DNA of 64,000 nucleotides from Amphimedon queenslandica (lineage: Eukaryota; Porifera; Demospongiae; Haplosclerida; Niphatidae). Each line of letters starts with the position of its first letter. Positions within the stretch are counted from its first letter, which is position 1. The stretch covers positions 227,358 through 291,357 of the forward strand of contig NW_003546269.1 of the NCBI RefSeq assembly GCF_000090795.2, read 5' to 3'. This document shows, one piece after another, positions 1 through 14,629 of the stretch. A program made the translations under genes and the position numbers. Under the pieces are notes generated by a model. It had not been told where the DNA came from. It ran no database searches and saw only the letters and a list, made by a program, of their open reading frames with translations.

Positions 1-2733
1 AAACTATCCTTTGCTGCCGTTCAGAAATGACAGTCCGAAGATTGAGAATTTTGGCCGATCATTGGTATTGTCGGACACCACGCTTTGAGAGCTTATAACT
101 TTCTATGCACTCTTGCTAGAGCTACAAGTTTTGTCACGCAAATAAAGGATAACTATTGCTATAATACTTTGCAGTTTCATGAGATGGCAATGTATAGTTT
201 TCCTAAAACAAGTGTCCGAAAATTGATGGTGTACGATCATTGATAATGTACTCTAGTATTCTTATTGGATAAACACATTTAAGACACACATGCATAATTA
301 GATATACATGTACATAGTAGTTATGCATGAATACTTTCTGCCTTTATATACATGTACATGTACATGTATATAAAGGCCTGCATGTATTTATGGCTTTGAG
401 AATGTTTACTAACACTATATATGTGTATGTACATGTCATGGGCACTTACAGAGACTCCTTCAAATCCAGTCATACTCAAAGATTTATTAACCATACACTC
501 CACCTGATCATTATAATACATAAAATCTTCCAGCTCTGTTAGTGGTCCACCATTACAGCCTAAGGTCTCATTAGCACACACTGCCCTCTGAACTCTATCA
601 AGACCCAGTGCCAGGGACCACAGTGCATCAAAGGCCGTCAGGGCGTCAGGGATCGGGTAATAAACTGATGGAGGTCCTGGTAGTCGATTTATGTACTCTC
701 TATCGTTTAAGCGACTTCTATACCTAGTGTCAAATTCATCTGCTGTCTTTTAAAAGAAATCTTTAATTCAAAAAATTATAAAGTATAGTGACTTACTAGG
801 CCACTAATTGTAGGGGCAGACCTGTTTAGTGCAACTGGCAATTGCTGCAGTATCAATACTCTGTCTAACTGAGTCTGTAAATCTCGAGTGGAACAGGATA
901 CGTTAACAGCATCATTATTCCACCAGCCAGTCTGTCATGTGACATGTGATCATGTGACAATCATGTGACAGAAATAGATGCTTACCTGGTACCATCCAGG
1001 AATAATGAATGCATAGTTTGGATAAAACATATTCAAACGATAAAACTAGAAATTTAGAGAAAGGAAGAATGAAAAGATATTTATAAAAAACAGAAATCTA
1101 CGAGACAAGACATACTGCACAAAAGGCTGCTCTTGCTTTACCGGAATACATATTTAGAAAGAAGATGTGAGTGTTATTGTGCTCATTCTAAATTAAAAGA
1201 AATGAATAGAAGTTTAGACAGCAGATATGATTACCCCATACCGTATACCATGAAGTTTATGCAACAAAAAATTTTCATGAATCCAACAATTCTAAGATTT
1301 CATGAAATAAATTTTTTTACAAATAGCTTGCAAACTGCACCACGTGGCAATGAAACTGTAGGATTTTGCGATTTTGATTTTTGTGACGGAGCAAAAATCG
1401 CAAAATTCGCAAAAAAATTTCAGTCACATAAATTTCATGGTATATGATAAATGGTCAATGCATAGCTAACTTTGTAAATGACATCTCTGACCACCTCAGC
1501 AACATCAACATCAGGACCAGAAAGAAAAGAATGAGACTTGCCATAAATACCAGCTTCACTCAATGCCTCAACTAATGGACGCTCATTCTATAATAATAAT
1601 AATCGAATTGTGGTCATAAAAGTTTTGCATAAACAAGCCATACACATAAAAGGAGCCCATTCCTTTCCTCAACCCCACAATATCAAATCACACCATAAAA
1701 ATATTCTTTAAAATATTTCAAATATTTTTCATTCATAGTGTTTTGAGTACATTTGCATGACACAAAGCATATAAATACATGTGCCTGTATAGCTATTGAA
1801 AGAGGATTAAAGCAGCCACAAATAACAATAACTAGTCTTCAAAGTTGTGAATGCAGATTTTTAAAATAAGCTAAACAGTTTATTGTTAGTGAAACAGCTA
1901 CTTGTATATACGTGTAGTTCTTAATTATCATACAGTAGCAAATCTGAATGTGAATGTGATTGCATTTTGTGCTTTATAATAGAGGGGGGTCTATTACAAA
2001 AATCAAATCGTCTTACACAAATAAATAAGTTATTATTATATCTAGTATTATGATAGTATCATTAGTGTATGTTATTTACTCCAAATGTTTATTTTATAAA
2101 AATCATATCGTGCTAATAGCAATACATTAAACTATTCCAGGGCAATAACAAGTTGATAGCAGCATCCTTTTTACATGTACATGTATATAAAGCTTATATC
2201 TGCACTGGCGTTTAAACATTCCTTCTTTATCTCATTAGTCCTCCTACCTCTCTCTCCCCTCCCTCTCCCTCTCTCTCTCCCTCTCTCCTTTCTTTCCTCT
2301 TCATTCCTTATCTATTCAATCTCTAGTCGTTACTTCATTCCTTTCCTCTCCCTTTCTTTCTCACATACTTGCACAAAAAGTGGAGACTCTTCAGTGAGTA
2401 TAAAAACTCTTTTCCAACCCAAGCCTCTCACAAGACCAACAAAAGCCGGCACAAAGTTCCCGTCTGACGGATAGGTCCTGAAAAAGGAGGGATAGAGGGA
2501 CACATCGCTAAGCATAGGAGCGGCTGATGAATAAGAAACCTAATACATAATAATACATGATCACATGAGAGTCACATGACCTGGTCTTACTATGGGGAAG
2601 TTCCAATAGTGGGCCAGTTCTGCTACTGGGAGGGTAGCAGCTGAGCAGCCAGCGCCTAATAAAGCTATAAAGTCCGGAGGACGTTTACTGATCATTGAGA
2701 AGAACTGGTCACGACCTTGTCTATGTGAACACT

Positions 2734-2782
<49 letters not shown>

Positions 2783-3616
2783 GAAGCAAGAAGGGTGATG
2801 AAGTTAAAAAAAATTTGTAGTAAATGAAAAATTCTGAAATTATAAATATTATCATAGCATAATGCCATACATGTGTACGTGCCCAAAAAAGGAAATGTTA
2901 TAATCAAATAAAAGAAGTCAACGCTACACGTTCAAAGAGTAAAGGGAAAATCTTAAATTCCAATACAAAGACATGGACACACAAAAGGAAAACAGAGAAT
3001 AAATATATTGTAGCTTCTAACGAAGACAATATATGCATTAGTGCAGCATTACGTACTACATGGATATGGGTATTTAGGTCTGTACTTGTACATGTACATG
3101 TACATGCTTGTGGTAAAAATGGAAAAAAACATTTTGGCAATTTGCAGAACGAGGATAATAAACAACTAAGCGAAGCATTATAAATACTGTAGGCCTGAAA
3201 AGAGAGAGTGATTACCCCTTATTATAAAGGCTATAGAATTCAAATGCACAAAATTATAGTTTTAGCTTTAGACTATATAAAATCTTCAGGATCTGACAAC
3301 AAAAAAAACCAGCAAGGAACATGCTGTTACATGTACATACAATAAGAGCTTTAGTTTTTACTTGAGCATCGTAAATGGTGTCATTGTAACTGAGCTCGTA
3401 TCCTGATAGTATGCTAGTGTTGTTGTTAATGAGCTCCAGTGCTAGATCTACAGCAGGAATAATCCCCGCCAGTACATAATCACTATGCGGATCAACAGCA
3501 GTCATGAATCCGAAGTAAAGAGGTACAAGAGTCCCATTTGGAAGATCTCCAGGGCAAGCGGCCCATGCTACACCAGAAAAGAGTAGGAAAGTAGATAAGA
3601 AAAGTTTGAAGTCCAT
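1..3616 (-). CDS. GABA-B-receptor-like class C GPCR, N-terminal ligand-binding part (3' end outside window)
   Basis: The start at 3616 gives a signal peptide (MDFKLFLSTFLLFSGVAWA) followed by the beginning of a periplasmic-binding-protein-like Venus flytrap domain (VPLYFGFM, GIIPAVDLALELINN, YDAQVK). Further exons on the same strand continue this fold: about 2591-2732 (DFIALLGAGCSAATLPVAEL), 2393-2535 (SDGNFVPAFVGLVRGLGW, ILTEESPLFVQ), 1475-1590, 985-1045 (YPNYAFIIPGWYQ), 800-935 and 450-748 (YYPIPDALTAFDALWSLALG, then MTGFEGVS). The final TGFEGVS resembles the end of the GABA-B flytrap just before the membrane domain. The seven-helix part is not seen and should lie left of position 1. In this family the receptor acts at the cell surface, binding small amino-acid-like ligands and signalling through G proteins. 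The ligand here is unknown. It is divergently paired with the gene starting at 3838. Confidence 0.75.
1236..1452. mobile_element. MITE-like inverted repeat in receptor intron
   Basis: An imperfect terminal inverted repeat of about 25 bp (ACCGTATACCATGAAGTTTATG at the left, CATAAATTTCATGGTATATG at the right) brackets about 215 bp without coding capacity. An inner dyad (GATTTTGCGATTTTG with AAAAATCGCAAAATTCGC) adds further self-complementarity. No clear target-site duplication could be fixed. It lies in an intron of the receptor gene and is probably a non-autonomous DNA element. Confidence 0.5.
2739..2776. repeat. (GA)n microsatellite
   Basis: Uninterrupted AG dinucleotides in an intron of the minus-strand receptor gene. 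On the transcribed strand it reads as a CT-rich tract close to a splice site. Confidence 0.9.
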
Positions 3617-3837
3617 TGTTTTCAGCTAAGCTTGTCCTGGTAGATACAAGACAGTGCTCTCAATTTGAGTTTGTGTGCTGATTCCACGGCCGCAAAAATG
3701 TGCGAGCTTTGATTGATCTAGGTGCTTTGATAGGAGAGTAAATGGCGCTTGCTTCCTTCCTTCCTGCTGTAGAACTATCCATACTATAGTACTTTAGATA
3801 GCTACACGTGTTCCTAATTCAATTTAGCTTATTCATG
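3617..3837. promoter_or_regulatory. Divergent intergenic promoter region (221 bp)
   Basis: Only about 220 bp separate the receptor start codon (minus strand) from the start of the small membrane protein (plus strand), so the two promoters must overlap. I see a CACGTG E-box near 3806 but no convincing TATA element. The bidirectional role is inferred from spacing alone. Confidence 0.5.
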
Positions 3838-4567
3838 TCTGCTGAGAGTAGCCCTCCTACTATTACAACCAGCTCTCCTCCTCCAGATCTTCATGATAGT
3901 GAACACCATTCTCCTCCTAATAATGGCTTCTCCCTGTATCATCTCCTCTCCATTGATGATCAAAATGGCCACTCGTCTGAACCATATCTCATTTGGTGTG
4001 TCTATGGTCTTGTTACTCTTCTCTCGCTATGGCTACTGATACTTTGCGCCTGGTGTAGATACAGACACATCATTAGCGAATTGTTTCTTAATGATGGTAA
4101 CAAAGAAATAATACAATAATTAATATATACATTAAAAACCATCAAAATTACATCATTATATATTTGTTAAATATTAAATAATGCTATATATTCAAAAGTG
4201 AAACTTCAAAGTTATTTGATTCAATTAGATCCTTCCTGTTAGAATAATCCATCACTTTGATCTGATGAAGATAATAATATTAATTAAATTTTCATAATCA
4301 TTAGATCGTGAAGAAAGTCCCTCCAGCTCTACTACAATGGAGCAGCTGCAGTTTCCACTTATCAGTTCCACTAGTGACACTCGTACGAAATCAGAGTAAG
4401 AGAAAAAGTGTTTGTGTGTACAAATGTGAATCATGTTTTGTCTATACACTCGATAATAATAATAATCATCATTTTTAATTTCAATTTCCAGCGAAAAAGA
4501 ATACTTTGCCTTGTCGCCAGAGACCGCCAAAATCGAGAAAGCAACTCGGAGAAAGAAGCTTAACTGA
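3838..4567 (+). CDS. Small single-pass membrane protein, three exons, unrecognised
   Basis: I join three exons (3838-4096, 4305-4395, 4492-4567) with GT/AG borders into a 141-residue protein; the joined length is an exact multiple of three. The start used is the ATG giving MSAESSPPTITTSS. The N-terminal third is rich in Ser, Pro and Thr, and a hydrophobic stretch (about residues 54-80, YLIWCVYGLVTLLSLWLLIL) is a transmembrane helix followed by CRYRH. The C-terminal tail is acidic and serine-rich (REESPSSS) and ends in a basic RRKKLN. No signal peptide is evident, so the topology is uncertain. I do not recognise a family. It converges with CCDC25 130 bp downstream. Confidence 0.6.
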
Positions 4568-4696
4568 CATCACGGCCATATTTTAATAGATTATAAATTA
4601 AATTATAATCTGTTTTGCGGAATGATCGCAAAGAAATACATAAACATTAGTTCAATAAAATTGTCGGTTTTTTGTTTATTTATTTACATAATTATG

Positions 4697-6672
<1,976 letters not shown>

Positions 6673-6918
6673 TTTTGCTTTAATATAAGCTTAATTATAA
6701 TTATGTAATTGTAATAATTTATTATCCGTATATCAGCTAGGTATACTACTGGTAGATATTCCGTATACTTTAATCAACACGCAACACCCACGCAAATTAA
6801 TAATACTAAAAATGGATGTTTAAATATTCACAAAAATTATCATTAATGATTGAGATTATCATAATTATTATGTAGTGTTGGTTGGTTTAGTTAATCAAAA
6901 ATGAAACTGTTCATGGTT

Positions 6919-9900
6919 TTAGAACTTCCTACCACGGCCGCCTCTGCCTTCACGACCTACAGAACCCAAAAAACATAAACTCATTACTAAACACATCACT
7001 AGCCAACCTTTAGCTCTTCTGGTGGACAGGCTGCTTTTTGGAGGACCTAATTTAGGCCTTAGTTTTGGCGGACCACCTAAGCAAGGAAGACAGTGACCAG
7101 CTGGTATAAAAGTCATAAAAAGGACACAAAAATACACATCTCTGTATGTAATGCTTTTAACATTTTTTGCTAGCAACAGAAATCCTAATGACTTAAAATC
7201 TTTAAATGCTGTACTGCTGCTATAAATCCCTCCAATCTGCCCCTTACTAGTGCTAGGCTGGCTCTCATCCCATACTATTGGTTGTATCTTCCTGTCTGCT
7301 TCTTTCCTTGCAGAATCCTGACCACTACCAGTAGTAACAGGAGCAGCGCTTGATGTACCCACAGCTGGGATACTGCCAGGAACACCTCCTGAAATTGAAG
7401 ACGGGGGGACTTGAGCAGCAAGAGCCACAGGAGCAGAAACCGTTCGGGTGGGAAGCATGGGTGTGGCTTCCTCTTGATGGGTGGAGTCAATAGTCTGAAG
7501 CTCTCCTAATTCACCTTCTTCGATATCTAAAAAAATAATTTCGATTTAGAAAATTGTAAGTAGCTTTAGTAAAAATATCTCAAATGCCCACATACCTCCT
7601 TCTTCTTCTTCTTCCTCGTCGCACGATGACGCAATTATTTCCGCAATGACATCATCGCCAAGATCACCTGATAGGGGCTGTCCCTCCTCCTCCTCCTCTT
7701 CCTCCTCTAACTCTTGAGGTGACGGGTCATGTGACTGGTCGTCATGTGAGGAGTGGGTGGAGTGAGTAGGAGGAGCAGGAACGGAAGCAGTTGTACTACT
7801 CAGTTCGCCAAACTGTGTCATTTCGAATAAAGCTAAAAATAGATACAAGAAAAAGCTAAAATTACAATCGAATAAAGCTAAAGGAAAGTGCTAAAATAGA
7901 TACATATACAAGAAAAGTGTAGATGTGTTGAAATACCAATCTTACTGTCTCCTTGAGATGAAGTTGCTTCTTGTCCTCCTTCCTCTCTCTCCTCCTCCAG
8001 CTGCTGGACCGATACACTAATGCTGCTGCTGGTAGGGGCAGTCAAATCGGCAGGAACACTCCTAGAGCATCAATATTTATATACTGTACATGTACATGTA
8101 CTAATGGTGTTCATTTACTGTAGAGCAGGTGCTTTTCCCAGCTGCTTGTCTTCAGCGAGTACTGGAGTACATGGAACCTGATGATCCCCACCACTGGGTA
8201 GCATCACATTTAATTCAGCATTACCCTATAAAGTATATGTACATCGTACAATGTACATTAATGAATAAATATACATTTGTACATGTACTGAACATACTGA
8301 TTCTGATCAAAAATTTTAAAATCTACTCAAAAATCAGGCCAATGTCCATGTACTATAGTACAGGGATTTTGGTCAAATTTCGCCAAAAATGAAAAGGTGA
8401 GAATTTTCTATTTTTATAATGTTATCTGATGCATGTTGTGTAGAAAGTTTGAGCCAAAGTCCCTGTACTATAGTACAGGGATTTTGGCCAAATTTCACCA
8501 AAAATGAAAAAGTGAGATTTCTCCATTTTTATAACTTTATCTGATGCATATACATGTACTTATGCTGTGTAGAAAGTTTGAGCTGATTCCAATCAAAATT
8601 CAATTTTTTACGAATTTTTAAAGTTCCAAAAAGTGGGTTCTTTACTACTACACATGTACAGCTGGTAGTAGGTGCATGTACATCAGTGGTTGTACGTACT
8701 CCTGGAGTGCTGGCCCTTTCTCTCAGTGCCAGTCTCCTCTCGGAGGGAACAGACAGTGATTGAACAGCTGGAACAGTCTGAGATAAAACCTGAACTCCTG
8801 CTGAACTAGAGGGAGCAGTGATCTCAATAACATCCTAGAATGAGTAAAAAAAAAGCTTTAAAATGAACAAAATTGCTTGACAAAAAAAAGTAAAATAGTC
8901 AAAAAAGTAAACATACATGTACATGTATATTTGAACTCAATTACCAAAAGATCATAATATTTTATGTACAAAAGTAAAGCTAGTTAATTCACTTCATTCT
9001 CTGGGAGTCCAATATTCTGTTCCTCATCTTCAATTTGTATCACCAGCTCAACTGAAGGCTCTACCTCCTCCTCCTCCTCCTCTTCCTCTATCTCTTCCTG
9101 CTGTACCTCAAACTGCTCCTCGTTACCGTCCCCTCCCTCCTCCTCTTCTTCCTCTTGCTCCTCTATCTCTCCTTCTTCTACTTCTCCTTCCTCTCCCTCT
9201 CCTCTCTCGTCCGTCATTTCGCTGCTACTTGCCGTAACCTCACCACCTGCTACACCTGGGGTAGGCTCCAGCGTGTCTTCTAATAATTAAAAAAATATTT
9301 TAGTTACATTAAAATTTATGCGCCATTTTTGAAAGATCGCTCGCTATAAATTAAATGCAGCACACACAAGTTTAAAGCAATTTTTATTTCTTACCATCAT
9401 CGTCTTCAATCTCAATGATTTCATCATTCCTTCCTCTCTCCCCCTCCTCTTCCTCGTCCATTATTTCAATAACAGCTGCCGAGTCTCCGCCCCCTTCTTC
9501 TTCCGTCGCCTCAAAAGTTGTCGGTTCGGTATCCATAGCAACTGTCGGCTCCGCCCCTCCCTCTTCATCTTCGTCTTCTCCCTGAGGCTCACCACTAACG
9601 GTATCCTGTTGCTGTTCACCGCCAACCAGTTGATCTGTACCGGACGTTGTATCGGCCACGACACTAGACGTGGGTCCTTCTGACTCCGCCCGCCTGGAAA
9701 CATCGGTTACCACAGCAACATCAGCTAGAAAAAAAAAGATTAAAATATAATTATTAAAAAAATTAATATAAAATTAATAAAATATAAATATTAATAGTTC
9801 AAAGATTACTTACCACTACTGACGTTAGCAGTTGGTTCCGTTACCATACTAACGAGGGGCGTGGTCTCGTCATCAGGTTGAACCACGTCTTGATCACTTT

Positions 9901-12900
9901 GTGTATCAGGGGATCGATCGGATTCTGTGGGCGTGTCAGTGGGCGGGGCAAGAGGATCGGTGGACGTGGTCGTTGATGGCTCCGCCTCCACAATCTGTTG
10001 CCTTGAGCGCTTGACAGGAGGAGGCTGTTGTTCAGCAGCTGAACTGTAATTAATAATTATTATTACAAAATATTTAAAAAATAAATCTCTACCTTTCAGT
10101 TGTAGCTTCCCTTGTTCTCTTCACAGGTCTTTCAAGAGGTCGAGTACCAACAGAAGGCCCCGCCCCCTCACTCACACTGCTAGTAGGTGTGACCTGAGGG
10201 GGTGTGGTCTGAGTTACAAGCAGAGGAGAGGTTGAACGCATGAAGACAGCTGCCGATCCTACAGTACTACCACTTGATGATGATGATGATGATGATGGGG
10301 TAGGTGTGGCCTCAGACGTTATTGGTATGGTCGTCGTGACTTGAGTTGGAGTCACATGAGCAGTAGGGGCAGTCGTCATCTGTAGAGGCATTGGTCTGAT
10401 ACTGGCGGTGGGTGTGGTTGTGACTGTCGGCCTTATAGCTGCAGTAGGAGCTGAGAAAATAAAACAGATAAAGGATAATACTGAAGTAGGATAAAATGTG
10501 GGAAATTTGGTTTAAACATTTTGAAAGAAAACCAACTATTGGCCTAAGTATAAAAACTGTACTACATGCATGTATTATAGCATTTCAACAAAATTTAGCT
10601 CCTCAAAAATCCTCTCAATATTATAATTACAATTCTTTCTCTCTCCTTACCTGCTTGTGCAGTTACAGTAGTACTCGGTGACTCCACTGGTACTACGACA
10701 GTCGGTTGTACAGCTCGTCTTCTGGTGACAGTCTTAGTCCTCAAATCTCCTTCTAGTTTTTCAATTCTCTCCTCAAGCCTCTTAGTATCAGCATCATACT
10801 GCGACTGGAGAGAGGCCAGCTGAGACTGGAGTGCAGCTGGAATGAAATAAATAATTATAATTATACTGAAAATACATTACTAATGTTGATTATATCTGAA
10901 TACATGTAACTTAATTGTTATTATATACATGTGTATCTTACCATTTGCTTCTTCTAATGCAGTACGGTTCTCACTATGAAGTGCTTCAAAGGCAAAAAGT
11001 TATAGAATAAATCTAAAAAAGAGAGAGTATATACATGTACCTTTTGCTTCCTCAAGCTCCTTCTCAATATTATCCTTCTCATTTTTCATCTGTTCCTTGG
11101 ATAGTTTGAGGGTTCTTGCTGTCTTTATGATACGAGATATTCTGTCGTCTTTCTCTACTATGGAGGCAGTTAAGGTTTCATGGGCTGTTTTACTGGCCTC
11201 TAACTCCTTAAACAAACAAAAAAACAAACAAACAAGCAAACAAATAAATAAATTAATAAAGGGCAACCCCATGCACACTATGTGCCATGTACATGTACAC
11301 AAGTACATGTGTACATTGTACTGATTTAATTTTTACCTCCTTTGTTTTGTCGAGTTGTGTTTGAAGGTCGTTAATGGCTGATTGCTGCTCGGTTGATTCC
11401 GGAAGCGAGCGCTGAAGTTCCTCAATTTGAGACTCCAGTTCTGTTCTTTTAGCTTCGCTCTCTTCAAACTTCTTCTTAAAGTCTTCTGAAACTGTGCGAA
11501 ACTTACGACCGAGTTCTTTAAGCTAACAAAATATAAAACAAGAGAGAGAATTAGAGGATCAGTTGTACTTTTAGTATTATTCTGCTCTTCTCTCCCAGTT
11601 CCTCCTTCTGTGCTTTTGTCTCAGATTGTAGTTTAATAAGCTCCATCTCTTGCTCCTCCTCTTTCTTCTTCAGAGCCTCAAACTGGGCGCTCAGCTGACT
11701 CAGACTTTCCTCCAGTACAAGCTTTTCTCTCGTGAGCGACTCATTCTCGGATTTCACTTGAGACAATTCGGCATCTCTTTCATCTTTCTCTTGACTACGT
11801 AAATGAAATAAAATGCTTAAATTTTAAAGTTGCAAATCTGTAAAGTTGTTTCTGCAAAAATTCCTCCCAAGTAACCCCACCCACTCACACTAATTGCCTA
11901 TACTCCTCAGGGTCTATCTTATTATACTGTTCTATGAGCTGATTGGTCCTTTGGTTCCAGCGCTCCACTTCTTTCTTTAGGGCAACCTTCTCAACGAGGA
12001 GAGCATCTTTCTGTGACGATAGAGATTGCTGTGAGTCTTTAAGAGACTGGATCTTAACAAGTAAATCCTGATTGCTGGCTTTGAGAGAAGAAACCTGCAT
12101 TGTACGGGAAATGAAAGCAGACATTAACAATGCACATGTGATTTTACATATAAACAATTTAACTGACATATATACCTTCTCTTCCAGTGACTTATTCTCA
12201 TCTCTCAGGAGCTTGTTACTATCACTGAGGGCATTGAGAGTCTGAAGGTCTTTCATGATCTTCTCATACTCGACTGATATGCTCTCGTGAGCCTGTAAAG
12301 AGAAACAAAAGTACATGTACAATTGTTAGATCTGGAAATACAGTACATGTAATTTTGGCAGACCAATTAATCCATCTAAAAATGGAAGACTTAGGAACAC
12401 TGGGGTTGAATAAATGTATGAGAGACAAAAAGCTGAAAATGAGAGATTTTGGAGACCTGTAAACTAAATATGGGAGATCAAAGGTCTAATAGCTCATATG
12501 TATATGTACAATAGTGCGTTACTCTTACTGTGGTAGCATCAGTAAGCTCCTGTAGTTGTTGGCGGGTTTGTTCCAGCTGGTGTGTCAGTTGATTAATAGT
12601 CTGTTTCAAACTGGATACTTGGCTCTCGGCTAAGTCCCTCTTAGTCTCCGATATCTCTTTCTCTCTCCTCACGTATCTTATGACTTCCCATAAATTCTCC
12701 GAACTCGTCAGAGGAGGGCCAGACTCGCTACTTCCACCATCTTGCTCAAGAACTGTTGCTGGGACCACACCCATTGACCCCGCCCCCTCACTGATCTGTT
12801 GCGTGAGTGTGATGAGTTTAGCCGAGAGTGTTTCAGCCTCAGAGTGAAGGAGATCGTTCTGTGATGAGAGATGTTGAGAGCGTTCGTCAGCTTGTCTCTT

Positions 12901-14261
12901 TTCTTCGATTAACATGGACTCCAATTCCCTATGGGTAGACTAGTAAGAAAGAAAGAAAGAATGAATAATTGCATATTTTTACTATCACGATTATGCTCAC
13001 CACTAAGGTTTCCATTTCTTCTTTAAGTCTAACATTTTCTTCCTTGGACAAGTTGAGCTCTCTCTCCCTCTCTTCCTCCTTCTCCTTCAACAGGTTCAAG
13101 GACTCCATTGTGTGACCGTGCTGGACTAGCTCCCTTTGGTAAAGTTCTTCGTGTTCACGTGAAGAATCCAAGCACCTACAGCAAAATTAGCAAATACGGT
13201 AGGTTGGCTTGCTTGAGTTGATTGGGTAATAATTCGCAGCTGCTAATTATTCCCGCCAGCAAGAGTAGATAATAATTAGAGGAGAGTGTCCTACTGTGCA
13301 TATACCCCCTGCTTCATCACGGCGTAGAATTGAAGAGTCAGATTCAGGATATTTTCAGTAATTTTGAGTAGTTATTCAAAAATAACTAGCAATATTATAA
13401 TAACTACTCAAATAAAATACTGAAAATATCCTGAATGTGACTCTTCAATTCTACGATGTGATGAAGCAGGGGGTATATGCACAGTAGGACACTCTCTTCT
13501 ATTATCTACTCTTGATAATAACTACTCAAATAAAATACTGAAAATATCCTGAATGTGACTCTTCAATTCTACGACGTGATGAAGCAGGGGGTATATGCAC
13601 AGTAGGACACTCTCTTCTATTATTATCTACTCTTGCCGCCAGTGATAAGATTAAGCTAATAAAAATATTCAATTAAATACCATGGAAACCTATCGAGCGT
13701 TGCTATGACAATTGACCATGTGTTTATACAATTACAATGTTCAGTCTATTATATTGATTCTTAATTTCTTATCTATTATCTTCTTGTATGGATCGGCTGC
13801 TACCTTCCAGCTCTTTTACCTTTTAGCATCTTCTCTTGCTGTTTGCTGGTCTTTCTGTGCTTCTCTCATTAATCTCTCAGCCTCTTCTAGTCTCTTGGAC
13901 ATTTCAGCTATTTTCTGTTGAGCTAGCTGAAGCTATAGAAAGGGAGAGACAGTAGAGTGATGATACCATATTATCTTTATCACATTTATCTGGCTAATAT
14001 ATGTACATGTACATATAAAATAAAATTTTGCAGGTTGTTATTGGCAATTGATGTACATGCACATGTACTGTAACATGTATGTACATGTACGTGTACAGAT
14101 TACTAAGCACCCACTGCATGAAACTCCAGCATTACCTCCGTTTCATTTTCTTTCAGTTCTGCCTTCAGGTCACTCTCAATCTTCTCCTTCTCTTCTTTAG
14201 TGGACTCCAACTCCGTCTTTAAGACCTCCTCTTTCTCCTGCAATGAAAAGAAGACAGAAAC

Positions 14262-14317
<56 letters not shown>

Positions 14318-14555
14318 GGCATGATTACATTCCAGCTGCTATACAATATTAAAAAATACACACATGCATGTATTTACTTTCAGTGCCTCCACTTGTTGGC
14401 TCATATTATTTTTAAATATTTCTGAGGTTGCATTTAGTTCAACGAGAGCCTTCTCATTAGCTTCACTGATGGACTTGTACTGATCAGCATGAGATTGGAC
14501 TGACTTTAACTGTTCCTCAAGACTAGAAATCTGAACAGAGAGAGAGGGGGGGAGG

Positions 14556-14629
<74 letters not shown>

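Noticed and set aside
345-372. Palindromic TACATGTACATG stretches as regulatory sites
   Set aside because: The same short motif is scattered over the whole window in introns and gaps, so it is best seen as a common simple repeat and not a specific site.
4252-4530. Minus-strand frame starting MAVSGDKAKYSFSL
   Set aside because: It is antisense to two well-bordered plus-strand exons of the small membrane protein, which join in frame; the minus frame resembles no family and includes poly-Tyr from an AAT repeat.
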